Assembly: GCA_019748065.1 (NCBI GenBank) | Contig: JAIEQB010000049.1 | Location: 1 to 49,214, forward strand | DNA from: Alphaproteobacteria bacterium | Lineage (GTDB): Bacteria > Pseudomonadota > Alphaproteobacteria > UBA9655 | Direction of reading: 5' to 3' | Length of the DNA stretch: 49,214 nt | Shown: piece by piece, positions 1 to 8,870 of the stretch | How the letters are laid out: each line of letters begins with the position of its first letter | Position numbering within the stretch: position 1 is the first letter of the stretch | Made by a program: the position numbers and the translations under genes | Notes under the pieces: generated by a model | Database searches by the model: none | The model's input: the letters and a program-made list of their open reading frames with translations, nothing else | What the model was told of the DNA's origin: nothing

Positions 1-44
1 AGCTATCGCTTTACCCTCCACTTCACAGCCCCTACCTCAACTAA

Positions 45-78
45 CTTTTTGTCTCACTTGTATCTGAACTTATTCATA
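45..78. repeat. 34-bp inverted repeat, left copy (IS66-type end)
   Basis: This 34-bp stretch is the exact reverse complement of 3907-3940; the match stops at both ends. The right copy lies just upstream of an IS66-type transposase remnant that reads away from it, so the pair are probably insertion-sequence termini with this element running off the left edge. The 8 bases flanking the two copies differ, so no target duplication links them. Confidence 0.75.
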
Positions 79-131
79 CCTCACCCTTGGGTGCCTGCCC
101 GGGAACTTGAAATACTTTGAGTATGACTTCT

Positions 132-674
132 CTAAAAAAGATGCTTTTTTATAATCTGATACGCTTCATTAATGTTTTTCAGATTTTCTTCCGCCTTTAC
201 ATCCTTTGGATTCAAATCGGGATGGTACTTTTTAGCCAGCTTTTTGTATTGCTTTTTAAGCTCTTCCATGGTGAGGGGCAGGGAAAGACCAAGCACACTG
301 AGAGCTCGTTTGACTTCTTTAGGAACGGCTTGAGGCACGGCAGCGGTTCCCAAAAAAGGATCTAAGCCTTCCGTTGAGCTAAGTTTTTCTAAAAGAAGAC
401 GCCACCCCCCAACGGGCCAAGAAGGGCGATTCCACGTAATATCGGAGATGCGGCTTTTCTCAATTTCCTCAGGGCTCATCCCCTTATAAAAATCCCAGCT
501 TTTATTATAGTCTCGAATGTGATCGAGACAAAACCAGTAAAAGTCCTTTAAGTTGCGTGGATTCTTTGGAGCCTTAAACTCTCCAGGATGTTGACACCCC
601 TCATGATCACAAAGCCTAACCTCAGGAACAGCGGGGTGAGTGGTATCTAACGGAACAAAGCGTGGTTTTTTCAT
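132..674 (-). CDS. J-domain (DnaJ-like) protein
   Basis: This 180-residue protein ends in a J domain (about residues 122-180) with the HPD tripeptide in KYHPDLNPKD, which stimulates Hsp70 (DnaK) ATPase. The N-terminal 120 residues contain two Cys pairs (C-D-H-E-G-C and FCLDH) and resemble the short DnaJ-domain proteins common in alphaproteobacteria. It lacks the Gly/Phe and zinc-finger regions of true DnaJ, so it is a specialised co-chaperone rather than the main DnaJ. It ends near the left inverted repeat and lies beside the LOG gene on the same strand. Confidence 0.85.
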   Translation of the reverse strand: MKKPRFVPLDTTHPAVPEVRLCDHEGCQHPGEFKAPKNPRNLKDFYWFCLDHIRDYNKSWDFYKGMSPEEIEKSRISDITWNRPSWPVGGWRLLLEKLSSTEGLDPFLGTAAVPQAVPKEVKRALSVLGLSLPLTMEELKKQYKKLAKKYHPDLNPKDVKAEENLKNINEAYQIIKKHLF

Positions 675-711
675 GCTTTATCATAAGGCCAAGCTTAAGA
701 AAAAATCAACC

Positions 712-1299
712 CTAGACCCATTCAGCCACCGGCTCATGAGTTGCAGGCTTTTTGACTTCTAAAAGAAACTGGAATGCTTCCAGAATGGAAGGGACGAACT
801 GAAAATACTTTTTGTGATCCGGCTTTGCAAAATGTTGCTCAAAAATATTTTTTGTCAGATCTTGGAGAGGCGTCCAATACTCATTAATATTAATAAAAAT
901 AACGGGCTTCTCATGAAGCCCTAACTGGTGCCAGGTAATGATCTCAAAAGCCTCATCGAGAGTTCCAAAACCGCCTGGCAACACAAAAAAACCATCGGCC
1001 TTTTCAAACATCAAGCGTTTGCGCGTATGCATGGAATCAACCATGTGCATTTCCGTAATGTCCCAGTTTGGCTCTTCAAAGTTCTTGAGATGTTCAGGCA
1101 TATAGCCAATCACACGCCCGCCCTCTTTCATCGTTGTATTGGCAAGCTGTCCCATAAGACCCTGATTGCCGCCTCCATAAACAAGAGTGATTTTGCGTTT
1201 AGCTAACTCTTCTCCTAAGGTAACGGATGCCTTTTTATAAACATCACTGACCGAATCATAGGAACTGCAATACACACCAATGGCTTGAATTTCTTTCAT
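712..1299 (-). CDS. LOG-family (TIGR00730) nucleotide 5'-monophosphate phosphoribohydrolase
   Basis: The 195-residue protein carries the two LOG-family signatures: GGGNQGLMG near residue 43 and PGGFGTLDE near residue 108. The latter is the PGGxGTxxE motif that binds the ribose phosphate and catalyses base release. Plant and bacterial LOG proteins release free cytokinin or related bases from nucleoside 5'-monophosphates; in bacteria the physiological substrate is often unknown. Length is typical for the family. It is divergently transcribed from psd, with an 84-bp intergenic region that should hold both promoters. The start ATG at 1299 is followed by a typical beta-strand (Rossmann-like IGVYCSS). 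Confidence 0.9.
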   Translation of the reverse strand: MKEIQAIGVYCSSYDSVSDVYKKASVTLGEELAKRKITLVYGGGNQGLMGQLANTTMKEGGRVIGYMPEHLKNFEEPNWDITEMHMVDSMHTRKRLMFEKADGFFVLPGGFGTLDEAFEIITWHQLGLHEKPVIFININEYWTPLQDLTKNIFEQHFAKPDHKKYFQFVPSILEAFQFLLEVKKPATHEPVAEWV

Positions 1300-1383
1300 T
1301 TGTTTTTTACCTTCTCAGAAATAAGATAGCCAATTCTACGCAAAACCGCTATAAATGCCATAGGTTTTTATAAGGAGAATTAC

Positions 1384-2070
1384 ATGAAGACCTTTTTTGC
1401 GCCCCTTCACCGAGCTGGCTTTCCCTTTATTGCTCTGTTCGCAGGCGTAACTTTCATTCTCTTTCTCTTTTCCAATTTTTTGGGTTTACTCGGCCTTCTC
1501 CTCACCGGGTGGTGCATTTATTTTTTTCGTAATCCACGGCGCATCACGCCTCTTGGAGACGGGTTAGTCATCAGCCCTGCGGATGGAATCATTACTAAAA
1601 TTGAAAAAGCATTACCTCCTAAAGAGCTTAAATGGAAAAAATCCCGCCTTACCCGCATCAGTATTTTTCTCAATGTTTTTGATGTCCATGTAAACCGCAT
1701 TCCTGTGGACGGTATTATCAAGAGGGTACATTATTATCCTGGTAAATTTTTTAACGCCTCTTTAGACAAGGCCAGCGAATTTAATGAAAGAAACTCTCTT
1801 CTCATTGAAACCCCTGGCCATCAGGAAATCCTTGTCATTCAGATTGCAGGATTGATTGCTCGCCGCATCCTTTGTGATGTTCGTGCAGGAGATGAGGTCA
1901 ACAGTGGTGAAGTTTTTGGTATCATTCGTTTTGGAAGCCGGGTTGACGTCTACCTTCCTGAAGGCATCAATCCTCTTGTCGTTGAAGGTCAACGTATGAT
2001 TGCAGGAGAAACAATTTTGGCGGATCTAAATTCAACAGCTCCCCAGCGCTTAGGAGAAAATCGCTCATGA
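1384..2070 (+). CDS. psd: phosphatidylserine decarboxylase, short form
   Basis: This 228-residue protein converts phosphatidylserine to phosphatidylethanolamine at the inner membrane. An N-terminal hydrophobic hairpin (about residues 15-45) anchors it. The body shows the family sequence [11 protein letters not shown] and [13 protein letters not shown]. The self-cleavage site is the G-S pair in IIRFGSR; Ser185 would become the pyruvoyl cofactor. The length matches the short Psd type common in alphaproteobacteria. An AGGAG Shine-Dalgarno precedes the ATG. The stop overlaps the next start by four bases (ATGA), so psd and pssA are translationally coupled; consecutive pathway steps sit in one operon. 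Confidence 0.95.
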   Translation: MKTFFAPLHRAGFPFIALFAGVTFILFLFSNFLGLLGLLLTGWCIYFFRNPRRITPLGDGLVISPADGIITKIEKALPPKELKWKKSRLTRISIFLNVFDVHVNRIPVDGIIKRVHYYPGKFFNASLDKASEFNERNSLLIETPGHQEILVIQIAGLIARRILCDVRAGDEVNSGEVFGIIRFGSRVDVYLPEGINPLVVEGQRMIAGETILADLNSTAPQRLGENRS

Positions 2071-2819
2071 AAAAACCACAGGCGTACGGTAAATCAGCTC
2101 CATCCCCCCTTGTACGCATCATCCCCAATGCCATCACCATTACAGCCCTTTGTACAGGACTCACTTCCATTCGTTTTGCCCTTAGTGAACGATGGGAAGT
2201 TGCGGTGAGTCTGATTTTGATTGCGGCCATCCTCGATGCTTTGGATGGGCGGGTGGCTCGTTTTTTACGCGTCGATAGTGCCTTTGGCGCTGAACTTGAC
2301 TCTCTCTCCGATTTCATCAGTTTTGGCGTGGCCCCCGCTATCATGATTTATCTTTATAGTCTTCATTTATGGAAAGGAACAGGATGGACTCTCGCTCTTT
2401 TCTTTTCAACCTGTATGGCCCTGCGTTTAGCACGTTTTAACACGAATATTTCTATTCCTTCTGCCGATTGGGAAAAACGATTTTCCGTAGGAGTTCCCGC
2501 ACCTGCAGGAGCTTTTGTCGCCATGTCTCCATTGATGTTAAGCTTTGCCTTAGAAGAAAGTTTTGGGGCTCATCCTCTTGTCTTTGCTTTAATCTTATTC
2601 ATAAGTGGCCTTTTGCTTATCAGTCGCATCCCTACGTTTCTTATTAAAAACGTTCCCATTCCTCACCATTACGTACGCTATCTTCTTATCCTTGTAGCTC
2701 TTTTTGTCGCTGCCCTATTCAGTGCTCCTTGGTATACATTAAGCTTAGGAGCCTTTTTATACATTGGCTCTATTCCTATTAGTTTTTTGAACTACCAAAG
2801 AAACAAGAGAGAAAAATAA
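2067..2819 (+). CDS. pssA: CDP-diacylglycerol--serine O-phosphatidyltransferase
   Basis: PssA makes phosphatidylserine from CDP-diacylglycerol and serine, feeding the Psd encoded just upstream. The CDP-alcohol phosphatidyltransferase motif is intact: D-A-L-D-G-R-V-A-R followed by G-A-E-L-D-S-L-S-D, giving the metal-binding aspartates of DxxDGxxAR(8)GxxxD(3)D. Several further hydrophobic segments predict a multi-pass membrane protein. 250 residues is typical. It ends immediately before a bidirectional terminator. Confidence 0.95.
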   Translation: MKKPQAYGKSAPSPLVRIIPNAITITALCTGLTSIRFALSERWEVAVSLILIAAILDALDGRVARFLRVDSAFGAELDSLSDFISFGVAPAIMIYLYSLHLWKGTGWTLALFFSTCMALRLARFNTNISIPSADWEKRFSVGVPAPAGAFVAMSPLMLSFALEESFGAHPLVFALILFISGLLLISRIPTFLIKNVPIPHHYVRYLLILVALFVAALFSAPWYTLSLGAFLYIGSIPISFLNYQRNKREK

Positions 2820-2844
2820 AAAAGCCCCCAAAAGGGGGCCTTTT
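2816..2844. terminator. bidirectional Rho-independent terminator between pssA and the BI-1 gene
   Basis: A 6-bp GC stem (2824-2829 with 2834-2839) and AAAA loop are flanked by an A-run on the left and TTTT on the right. It can therefore end both the rightward psd-pssA transcript and the leftward BI-1 transcript. Confidence 0.85.
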
Positions 2845-2863
2845 CATAAGTTTCAGTGCTATC

Positions 2864-3574
2864 TTAGCGACGATCACCAAGAAGGCGAAGCAACATGACA
2901 AAAAGGTTGATAAAGTCTAAGTAAAGGCGCAAGGCTCCAAAGATAGCGCGCTTGCCAGCAACTTCACTGGAACTTCCTTCAGTATAGGCTTCCTTAATGG
3001 ATTGAGTGTCATAGGCGGTGAGACCTGTGAAGATCAGCACACCCCCAACAGAGATGATAAACTGTAGCATCGTGCTCGCCATAAAAATATTCACAATCAT
3101 CGCGATGAAAAGCCCAATGAGTCCCATAAAGAGAAAAGATCCCATGGCTGTTAAATCGCGCTTGGTGGTATATCCATAAAGGCTCATAGCGGCAAAGGTT
3201 CCAGCTGTAATAAAGAACACCCGCGCAATGCTTTCATAGGTAAAAGCCAAGAAAAGAACGGAAAAAGCCACACCGTTCAAGGCTGCATAAAGCCAAAACA
3301 CGGTTTGTGCCGTTGAAAATTTCATGGTGTTAATCTTAAAACTTAAGAAAAACACAAGGCCTATAGGCGCGAGAATGAAAAGCCACATCATTGGCATAAT
3401 GGCTTGTAGCAAAGCTGGAGATGAGGTGACTAATAAAGCAACCCCTCCTGTAAGGCCAAGTCCCATAGCCATATAATTGTAAACACTTAACATATAGGTA
3501 CGGAGTCCTTCGCTATAAGCAAGGGTCGTCCGTTCAACACCTAAAATGGTTTTATTCTTTGATCGATCAGTCAT
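2864..3574 (-). CDS. Bax inhibitor-1/YccA-family membrane protein
   Basis: This 236-residue, seven-helix hydrophobic protein belongs to the BI-1 (TMBIM) family, with the family features of a short polar N-terminus, evenly spaced transmembrane helices, and an Asp-containing C-terminal helix (LRLYLDFINLFVMLLRLL). Eukaryotic members modulate calcium leak and apoptosis; bacterial homologues (YccA, YbhL, YetJ) include FtsH-interacting proteins and pH-sensitive calcium channels. The role here is unproved. The gene converges on pssA and shares its terminator. An AGGAG-like ribosome site precedes the ATG at 3574. Confidence 0.92.
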   Translation of the reverse strand: MTDRSKNKTILGVERTTLAYSEGLRTYMLSVYNYMAMGLGLTGGVALLVTSSPALLQAIMPMMWLFILAPIGLVFFLSFKINTMKFSTAQTVFWLYAALNGVAFSVLFLAFTYESIARVFFITAGTFAAMSLYGYTTKRDLTAMGSFLFMGLIGLFIAMIVNIFMASTMLQFIISVGGVLIFTGLTAYDTQSIKEAYTEGSSSEVAGKRAIFGALRLYLDFINLFVMLLRLLGDRR

Positions 3575-3906
3575 AGAGGAATCTCCTTTTTCTATTTACC
3601 TTTATATATAAGGGTTAATTTATTTTTCGGCAAGAGGAGGTGAATAGATTCCAAGAACCTACACATGAAAAATATTATTGATAGAGCTTAACAAGGTGGT
3701 GCCCACATAATAATTTGTGAGGATATCGCCTTCGTTACCTCTCCCTTTGTGGGAATGAGAACTTTGTTGTCATCCATCGCGAAACATACCTTAGATTGGA
3801 ACGGTGTGAAGAAGCATGAGGGGGTGGCTCACGCCGTCATGGCGAGGAGCTTTGCTCCGTGGCCATTCATTCTTAATAAATCACCTTAGCAGTCACAGCA
3901 AATTAT
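3575..3906. other. intergenic region with a REP-like hairpin
   Basis: I see no credible gene in these 332 bp. The left side presumably holds the BI-1 gene promoter. At 3839-3866 is an imperfect palindrome (ATGGC..GGAGC / GCTCC..GGCCAT around a TTT loop) of the kind seen as short dispersed intergenic repeats in alphaproteobacteria. Whether it recurs in the genome cannot be judged here. Confidence 0.45.
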
Positions 3907-3940
3907 TATGAATAAGTTCAGATACAAGTGAGACAAAAAG
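3907..3940. repeat. 34-bp inverted repeat, right copy (IS66-type end)
   Basis: This is the perfect inverted match of 45-78. It lies 38 bp upstream of the likely ATG of an IS66-type transposase remnant, the expected place for the left terminus of a single-gene IS66 (ISBst12-like) element. Confidence 0.75.
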
Positions 3941-3978
3941 GATTGTTAAGAATAGAGAAAATTGGTATTGTTTTCTCT

Positions 3979-4380
3979 ATGATTGCTCGTGAAAATCTAC
4001 CTAACGATACAGTTGAGCTGAAGGGTCTCGTTTATCAGCTTCTGGATGTTGTGGAGCAGCAAAAACTTCTTATTGCTAATCAAAATGAACGCATGGAAGC
4101 TCAGTTTTTAAGAATAGAGGGCCAATCCCAAGAAATCAAAACACTTTCCCTGAAAAATGAGGAGCAGTCCCAGAAATTGCAGGCGCAAGCTCATAAAATC
4201 GATCAACTCACAGATCAGGTTAACGCTCTGAAACGGCATCAGTTTGGAAAACGTTCGGAGAAAAATCAAAAAGAAATAGAGAAAGAAAAAGAAAAGCAAA
4301 GCGAGAAAACTAGTTCACAGGACGGTTACCTCCCCGAGCAAAAGCCTCCGTTTGTGTCATGGATAAAGCCGCTAAAATAA
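3979..4380 (+). pseudogene. IS66-family transposase TnpC, N-terminal remnant
   Basis: About 134 residues remain of a protein that is normally about 450-550 residues. The coiled-coil and the junction QVNALKRHQFGKRSEK match the N-terminal leucine-zipper region and start of the zinc-finger segment of IS66 TnpC. After a Lys/Glu-rich stretch the frame stops, and the HTH, zinc-finger and DDE catalytic parts are missing. ATG 3979 is preferred to the GTG at 3928, which lies inside the terminal repeat. Confidence 0.75.
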
Positions 4381-4588
4381 AACTGCAAAATACAATTTTT
4401 TTGATGTCTTTCATTTTCTCTTGACTCCTTTTATAAAATTTTATGGAATTCAGTATGCATCTGGCCTATTCCATACATTATTATTTTGTTATTTCATTAT
4501 AAAATCATTATACAAATATTTTGTTAAATAAGAGTTAATAAAAACTTCTCTTTCAATAGCAAATATATAGATTTTATTCTCGGAATTA

Positions 4589-4733
4589 CAAAAAAGAGGA
4601 AACCCTGAGTTCAGTGGAAATGAATAAGTTACAGAGAATTCATACACTTTCTCACATTGAAGATGACCATACTCATCATAAGCAGGATATGTCTATTTCC
4701 CCCAAACCACCCTCGAAAGGCAGAAAGAGGTAA
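4589..4733 (+). pseudogene. duplicated 3' end of traA
   Basis: The last 48 or so codons of traA are repeated here: the stretch starting E-E-T-L-S-S-V-E and ending S-K-G-R-K-R-stop aligns with the end of the intact traA at 23171, including the 3' flank and the following convergent gene. Nothing else of traA is present, so this is the edge of a former or second conjugative element. Confidence 0.85.
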
Positions 4734-4756
4734 AAACTCTACTTAAAATTTTATGT

Positions 4757-5266
4757 TTATTGCCTAGCTTCAAGCCCCGCATACTCAACTTTAGTTTTTA
4801 GAGTTTTCACGGCTGGAAAATAACGTTGGAGACTTCCTAAAATTAAAAAAGAATATTGGTCAACAAATTGAGCAGCTTCATCAGTTGGACAGCACAGATC
4901 AATCGATTTGCCTTCAGAGCAAAAAGTGCCGAGTTTACTATCCAACACTTTTTCTACAGGAGGAGAGCCCATTAAATCTGTCATTTCATTACAAATTGAC
5001 TTCCATAGAGGATCTTCTATAAGAGAAAGAGATTGCTCTGCTTGTGACTTTGAGTTTTCAAATGAAATTTTACCAGTTTGACTTGATTCTCTTAAAATTT
5101 CAAAGAAAGAGCTCTTCCTTGAAGACGAGATATTTATTTTAAGATCAGGTCTAAGTCCAAGTTTTTTTGTAGGGCATGAAGATGTTTTGCTTTTATCCTT
5201 TTTGAAAGGATTCAACATAACATGAGTTCTTGGAGAAAGTTGAGAACAAGCGTCAATTGTATGCAT
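4757..5266 (-). CDS. DnaA N-terminal-like protein (RAGE-type accessory)
   Basis: A 169-residue protein if started at ATG 5266, which has GGGAG six bases upstream (5273-5277); an in-frame ATG at 5290 lacks this. The N-terminal half is polar and low in complexity. Residues from about LWKSICNEM to SLQRYF follow the spacing of the DnaA domain I-like fold (LW...., a small central strand IDLCCPT, FVDQYSFLILGSLQRYF). This is pattern-based and tentative. The C-terminal 40 codons recur, truncated, downstream of the intact traA (23197-23322), showing that this gene ordinarily sits tail-to-tail with traA in the element. No AAA+ or DNA-binding domain follows, so it is not a replication initiator by itself. 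Confidence 0.55.
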   Translation of the reverse strand: MHTIDACSQLSPRTHVMLNPFKKDKSKTSSCPTKKLGLRPDLKINISSSRKSSFFEILRESSQTGKISFENSKSQAEQSLSLIEDPLWKSICNEMTDLMGSPPVEKVLDSKLGTFCSEGKSIDLCCPTDEAAQFVDQYSFLILGSLQRYFPAVKTLKTKVEYAGLEARQ

Positions 5267-5290
5267 AAAATACTCCCACACGTGCCTCAC

Positions 5291-6083
5291 TTCATTATTT
5301 GATTGTAAAAAGTTACTCTATAACTTATGATAACAATACTAAACATACTTTTAAGGTGTTGGAGGCACCGCAGAGCATTTTTATGGGGGAGGCATTCCAT
5401 TAATGCTCTGCGATTTTTATTTCCTGTCAGCTACAACAAATCTAACAAGCACCTCTGCCACGTTTTCTCACTTTTAGATGAGAAAATTTGTTTTACTATC
5501 AAGATACCACCAAACATACCAACTATACTTGGCAACCATATAGAAAATTTAATAAATATATTTTCTTAGGTTGCATTTAAATAGTGGTCATATTGAAGAA
5601 ATTTCGCAATACAATAATAAGGCGGCAATATATATTCCCCAAAATGACACTCTAATTTGATAGGCGATTTTTGCCTGCTATTTTAGGATGCAAAATAAAT
5701 TTTTTGCCTAAGGGATATAAAATAATTCTGACAGGCCCACAAATCCTCTTTTTCTAGGTTCTTATCTTGGAATCGTATCACTTTCTCTTTCACTTTTAGG
5801 AGGTTTTAGAGCTGCCCAAGTTATAAATAAAAAGTATTGACGCTTATTTCAAAAATAGAATACCTTAAAATTAATATGAAAGCTTTTCTCCGCAGGAATA
5901 AAAAACATTTCGTGTTGGTGATAAGGTTAATCTAGACAAAAATTAGAAAATTTTTAAAACAATTCATCTAGAGTTTTTTTGTATTTATTAAAAGATAAAA
6001 AAAAGAGAGCGATTTAATTTTTAATACCTTGTTTTATTTTAGTGTTACCCCTTATATAGGCAGAAACAAAACAATGGGGAAGT
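5291..6083. other. long AT-rich intergenic region with orphan terminator-like hairpin
   Basis: I find no supported gene in these 793 bp. A perfect 11-bp inverted repeat (5369-5379 with 5402-5412) around a 22-base loop is followed by ATTTTTAT, resembling a plus-strand terminator with no gene upstream. At about 5725-5840 a short open frame ending LLGGFRAAQVINKKY-stop looks like the C-terminus of a lost membrane protein. The last 100 bp should contain the promoter of the 6084 gene, but no convincing -35/-10 pair is evident. Confidence 0.4.
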
Positions 6084-7418
6084 ATGAAAAATACTGCTCA
6101 AAAGCTAAAAGAATGGAACTTAGATTACCAAGAAGTTTTCTGGGAAGATGTAAGAGACGAAATTTACAAGCTTAACCCAGAGCTAGCAAAAATTTGTGAT
6201 CAAATTAGTCCGGGTAAAGAACATTCTTTATTAAAGGTACGTTATCCTTATGGAGCTACTATTGTTGATAAGGGAGAATTTCATCTCCCTTCATCAGATG
6301 GTAGTTTATTGTCTCTCAAGAGCGACCATGTTCCTGATTTTATCAAGAAAAAACTAAGTTATTGTTCTATTCCCCTATCTCTCATTTTGCATAACGATAC
6401 AGAAGTGTTTGTTGAAGCGCATAATAGAATTATCTCTCTTAATTTTTTAAAGTCAGGTGATCTATTTGGCGTTTTTGAGAGTATTAATTATTTAGCGGAT
6501 ACTCCTTCTGATTCTACATGGAGTGTTTCAGCTGGAGGCCGCTCTGTGTTTATGATTCCTCGTATCACAGATAAAATAGGGCATAATCGCATTAGAAAAG
6601 AATTTGGTATTCGCACAAATGATCCGCCCTCCGATTTATCGAGCCAGTGGGAAGTCTTTAAAGGCATTTATGAATGTTCTGGTGGAGTCGACTCTTGGTG
6701 CAATACCATCTTAGTATTTACAGACAGCTGGTTTAGTAACAATAATGACCCTGAATGGCTTAAATTTCAAAAATATCTCTTTAAGCTATGTTGGTCTCAA
6801 CTGCAACTCTTTAAGGACGCAGCAGAATTTAGTTTACTATGGTCCCTCTTTGGAGATGAAATTAGCAATCGAAGTTTAAAACCTCGTCCTTACCTCGTAG
6901 ACACACTTAAGCATCTTGTATCTATTGCAAATGGCGTGGGTGTGGCTTTTAAACCTGCAATTACAGAAACAGCTCTTCCTGTCTCGTTGATCCAAGATGC
7001 GTATATTAATTGCTATAATTTAAAAGCCTATATCCCTACTTTAATGCAGCCTTGCAAATTAACAGGAGAAGATAAGCAGGTTTACTACTCCCTGACTCTT
7101 CCTACAGTGTTGGAAAGTACGCCTTATGTACGAAATGCACCTTCTATTATTGAGGATGAACGAGATATCAAGAGACTTATGGACACTTTAATACGAACAA
7201 TAAAAGGAAACAGTACTATTATTAACCCGATTAAACATGTTAAGTATGATTTTTTTCATTCTGACATAGATCAATATGGTGAAATATTAAGTAGTAGAAC
7301 AATTGCTGAAGAAGATAAGGCGTTCACCTTTTTTGGAGCCAAACAATTTACAGAACGAATTTTTTGCGGAACCTCTCCCTTTTTTAGAGGATGTATCCGA
7401 ATATCTGTTGTTTCTTAA
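6084..7418 (+). CDS. conserved-looking protein of unknown function, first gene of a methylation-linked cluster
   Basis: I do not recognise this 444-residue protein. It has no signal peptide or transmembrane segment. It is rich in aromatic residues and contains a YPYG turn near residue 54, a SAGGRSVFMIPRI segment near residue 150 and an acidic C-terminal third. GGGGAAG precedes the ATG. It is followed after 24 bp by a divergent SAHH-like gene and then by a SAM methyltransferase, all on one strand, so a shared role in modifying or recycling a methylated metabolite is possible. The coding sequence is evenly AT-rich and intact, which argues it is maintained. Confidence 0.7.
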   Translation: MKNTAQKLKEWNLDYQEVFWEDVRDEIYKLNPELAKICDQISPGKEHSLLKVRYPYGATIVDKGEFHLPSSDGSLLSLKSDHVPDFIKKKLSYCSIPLSLILHNDTEVFVEAHNRIISLNFLKSGDLFGVFESINYLADTPSDSTWSVSAGGRSVFMIPRITDKIGHNRIRKEFGIRTNDPPSDLSSQWEVFKGIYECSGGVDSWCNTILVFTDSWFSNNNDPEWLKFQKYLFKLCWSQLQLFKDAAEFSLLWSLFGDEISNRSLKPRPYLVDTLKHLVSIANGVGVAFKPAITETALPVSLIQDAYINCYNLKAYIPTLMQPCKLTGEDKQVYYSLTLPTVLESTPYVRNAPSIIEDERDIKRLMDTLIRTIKGNSTIINPIKHVKYDFFHSDIDQYGEILSSRTIAEEDKAFTFFGAKQFTERIFCGTSPFFRGCIRISVVS

Positions 7419-7441
7419 TCATTAAAAAAACAGTGAAGTGT

Positions 7442-8794
7442 ATGAAAAAAAAATATCCTTTTTCTGACAAAGAGCTACCTGTGCTCACATCTATTGTTGA
7501 AGCGTTTCCTTTAAAGGAAATCGTCTGTTTAGAGTCAGTTGCATTTGTATGTGTTCAACATCTTTTATTTACCACGCTCAATTTAATGGATGCTTTATTA
7601 CAATTAGGGGCTTGTCCCGACAATATTCATGTAATGGGAAAACCTTATTCAACTTGTTTACAGGTTGTGAATCAATTAACAGCAAAAGGCTGTCATTATT
7701 ATCCTAATTCACCTCAAAAGAAAATCGGCGATTTCTCAGGATGTTTTGTTAAGGATATAAAGCATATGTGGAGTGAAGTTTATAGCCATCTTAAAAAAAA
7801 GAAAATAAAGTTGGTGCTCATTCTAGACGATGGAGGAAGTTGCCTTGCCAATATTCCAAACTACATTAGTAACAATTATTCTTTGGTTGGTGTTGAACAA
7901 ACAACTTCTGGCTTAGCTGATATACGAATGCGCCAACTTTCTTTCCCTGTTATAGAAGTTGCTTCTTCTGCCGCTAAACAGCTCGTCGAATCACCTATGA
8001 TAGCAGAAGCCGTCGTAAATAAGTTGTCCAAAGTATTACCGATGGGCCAATCACGGCTCTCTTGTGGGGTAATTGGATTAGGCGCTATTGGAAATGTTAT
8101 TATACAAAAGTTATTATCCTTGAATCATCAGGTTATAACGTTTGATAAGGACTCTGAAAAAGGTCAAACCTTTTTTAAAACTCTATATACAACTGATATC
8201 AAGACTTTATTTGCTAAGTCAGAATATATTTTTGGTTGTACGGGTGAAGACATCACACAAAGTTTAAGAATAAAAGATATTAATTCCAATAAAACATTTA
8301 TTAGTTGCTCTTCTCAAGACAAAGAATTTTTGACATTATTGAAAGTATTTGAAGAGCATAACTGTAAATATGATAATGTCTTAGATCACCTTGAATGTCT
8401 CTTCAATGATTACTCAGTTAAAATCTATCGTGGTGGCTTTCCCATTAATTTAGACAATTCGGGAGAGTCTGTTGCAGCACATGACATTCAGCTTACACGC
8501 GGTTTATTACTTGGAGGAGTTCTACAGGGCATTTTATATGCGACTCATTACTCTAAACAGGCAAACAAACGTTATATGTTGCATCCCGCTATCCAAAGTT
8601 TTGTGGTAGCCCATTGGATAAGCTATGGTTCAACTTCCCTGATCCCCCTTCATATACTTCAAGGTTTTCAGGATCTAGCATGGGTTAAAAGACACTCCCG
8701 AGGGATGGAAAAAGAAAATGAGCTCATTACTCAAAGTTTTCATTATGAAAATTTCTTAATTAGAGCCCCTCTTTTAATGAGCAACTACGGTTAA
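7442..8794 (+). CDS. divergent S-adenosylhomocysteine hydrolase-like NAD-binding protein
   Basis: The 450-residue protein (ATG 7442; the upstream in-frame start at 7391 would overlap the previous gene) follows the layout of S-adenosylhomocysteine hydrolase. DDGG at residues 129-132 and VEQTTSG at 151-157 correspond to DDGGD and EETTTG. A Rossmann loop GLGAIG lies at 212-217. Where true enzymes have the NDSxTKxxFDN catalytic block, this protein has a Lys at 179 and Glu at +4, but lacks the Asn and Asp. The HFD/EID adenosine-site motifs are not visible. It is therefore likely a paralogue with altered substrate or chemistry rather than a housekeeping hydrolase. A SAM methyltransferase follows. 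Confidence 0.7.
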   Translation: MKKKYPFSDKELPVLTSIVEAFPLKEIVCLESVAFVCVQHLLFTTLNLMDALLQLGACPDNIHVMGKPYSTCLQVVNQLTAKGCHYYPNSPQKKIGDFSGCFVKDIKHMWSEVYSHLKKKKIKLVLILDDGGSCLANIPNYISNNYSLVGVEQTTSGLADIRMRQLSFPVIEVASSAAKQLVESPMIAEAVVNKLSKVLPMGQSRLSCGVIGLGAIGNVIIQKLLSLNHQVITFDKDSEKGQTFFKTLYTTDIKTLFAKSEYIFGCTGEDITQSLRIKDINSNKTFISCSSQDKEFLTLLKVFEEHNCKYDNVLDHLECLFNDYSVKIYRGGFPINLDNSGESVAAHDIQLTRGLLLGGVLQGILYATHYSKQANKRYMLHPAIQSFVVAHWISYGSTSLIPLHILQGFQDLAWVKRHSRGMEKENELITQSFHYENFLIRAPLLMSNYG

Positions 8795-8870
8795 GAAAAC
8801 GCTCTTAGCATGGATTTCTATTCTTTCTAAGATCTTATTTATAAAAGTTAAAATATAACAAGGAAAAAAA

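Noticed and set aside
3928-3978. GTG start of the IS66 remnant
   Set aside because: It lies inside the terminal inverted repeat; the ATG at 3979 is the natural start.
7442-8794. Canonical S-adenosylhomocysteine hydrolase (ahcY)
   Set aside because: Parts of the catalytic NDSxTKxxFDN block and the HFD/EID motifs are missing, so a housekeeping assignment is not justified.
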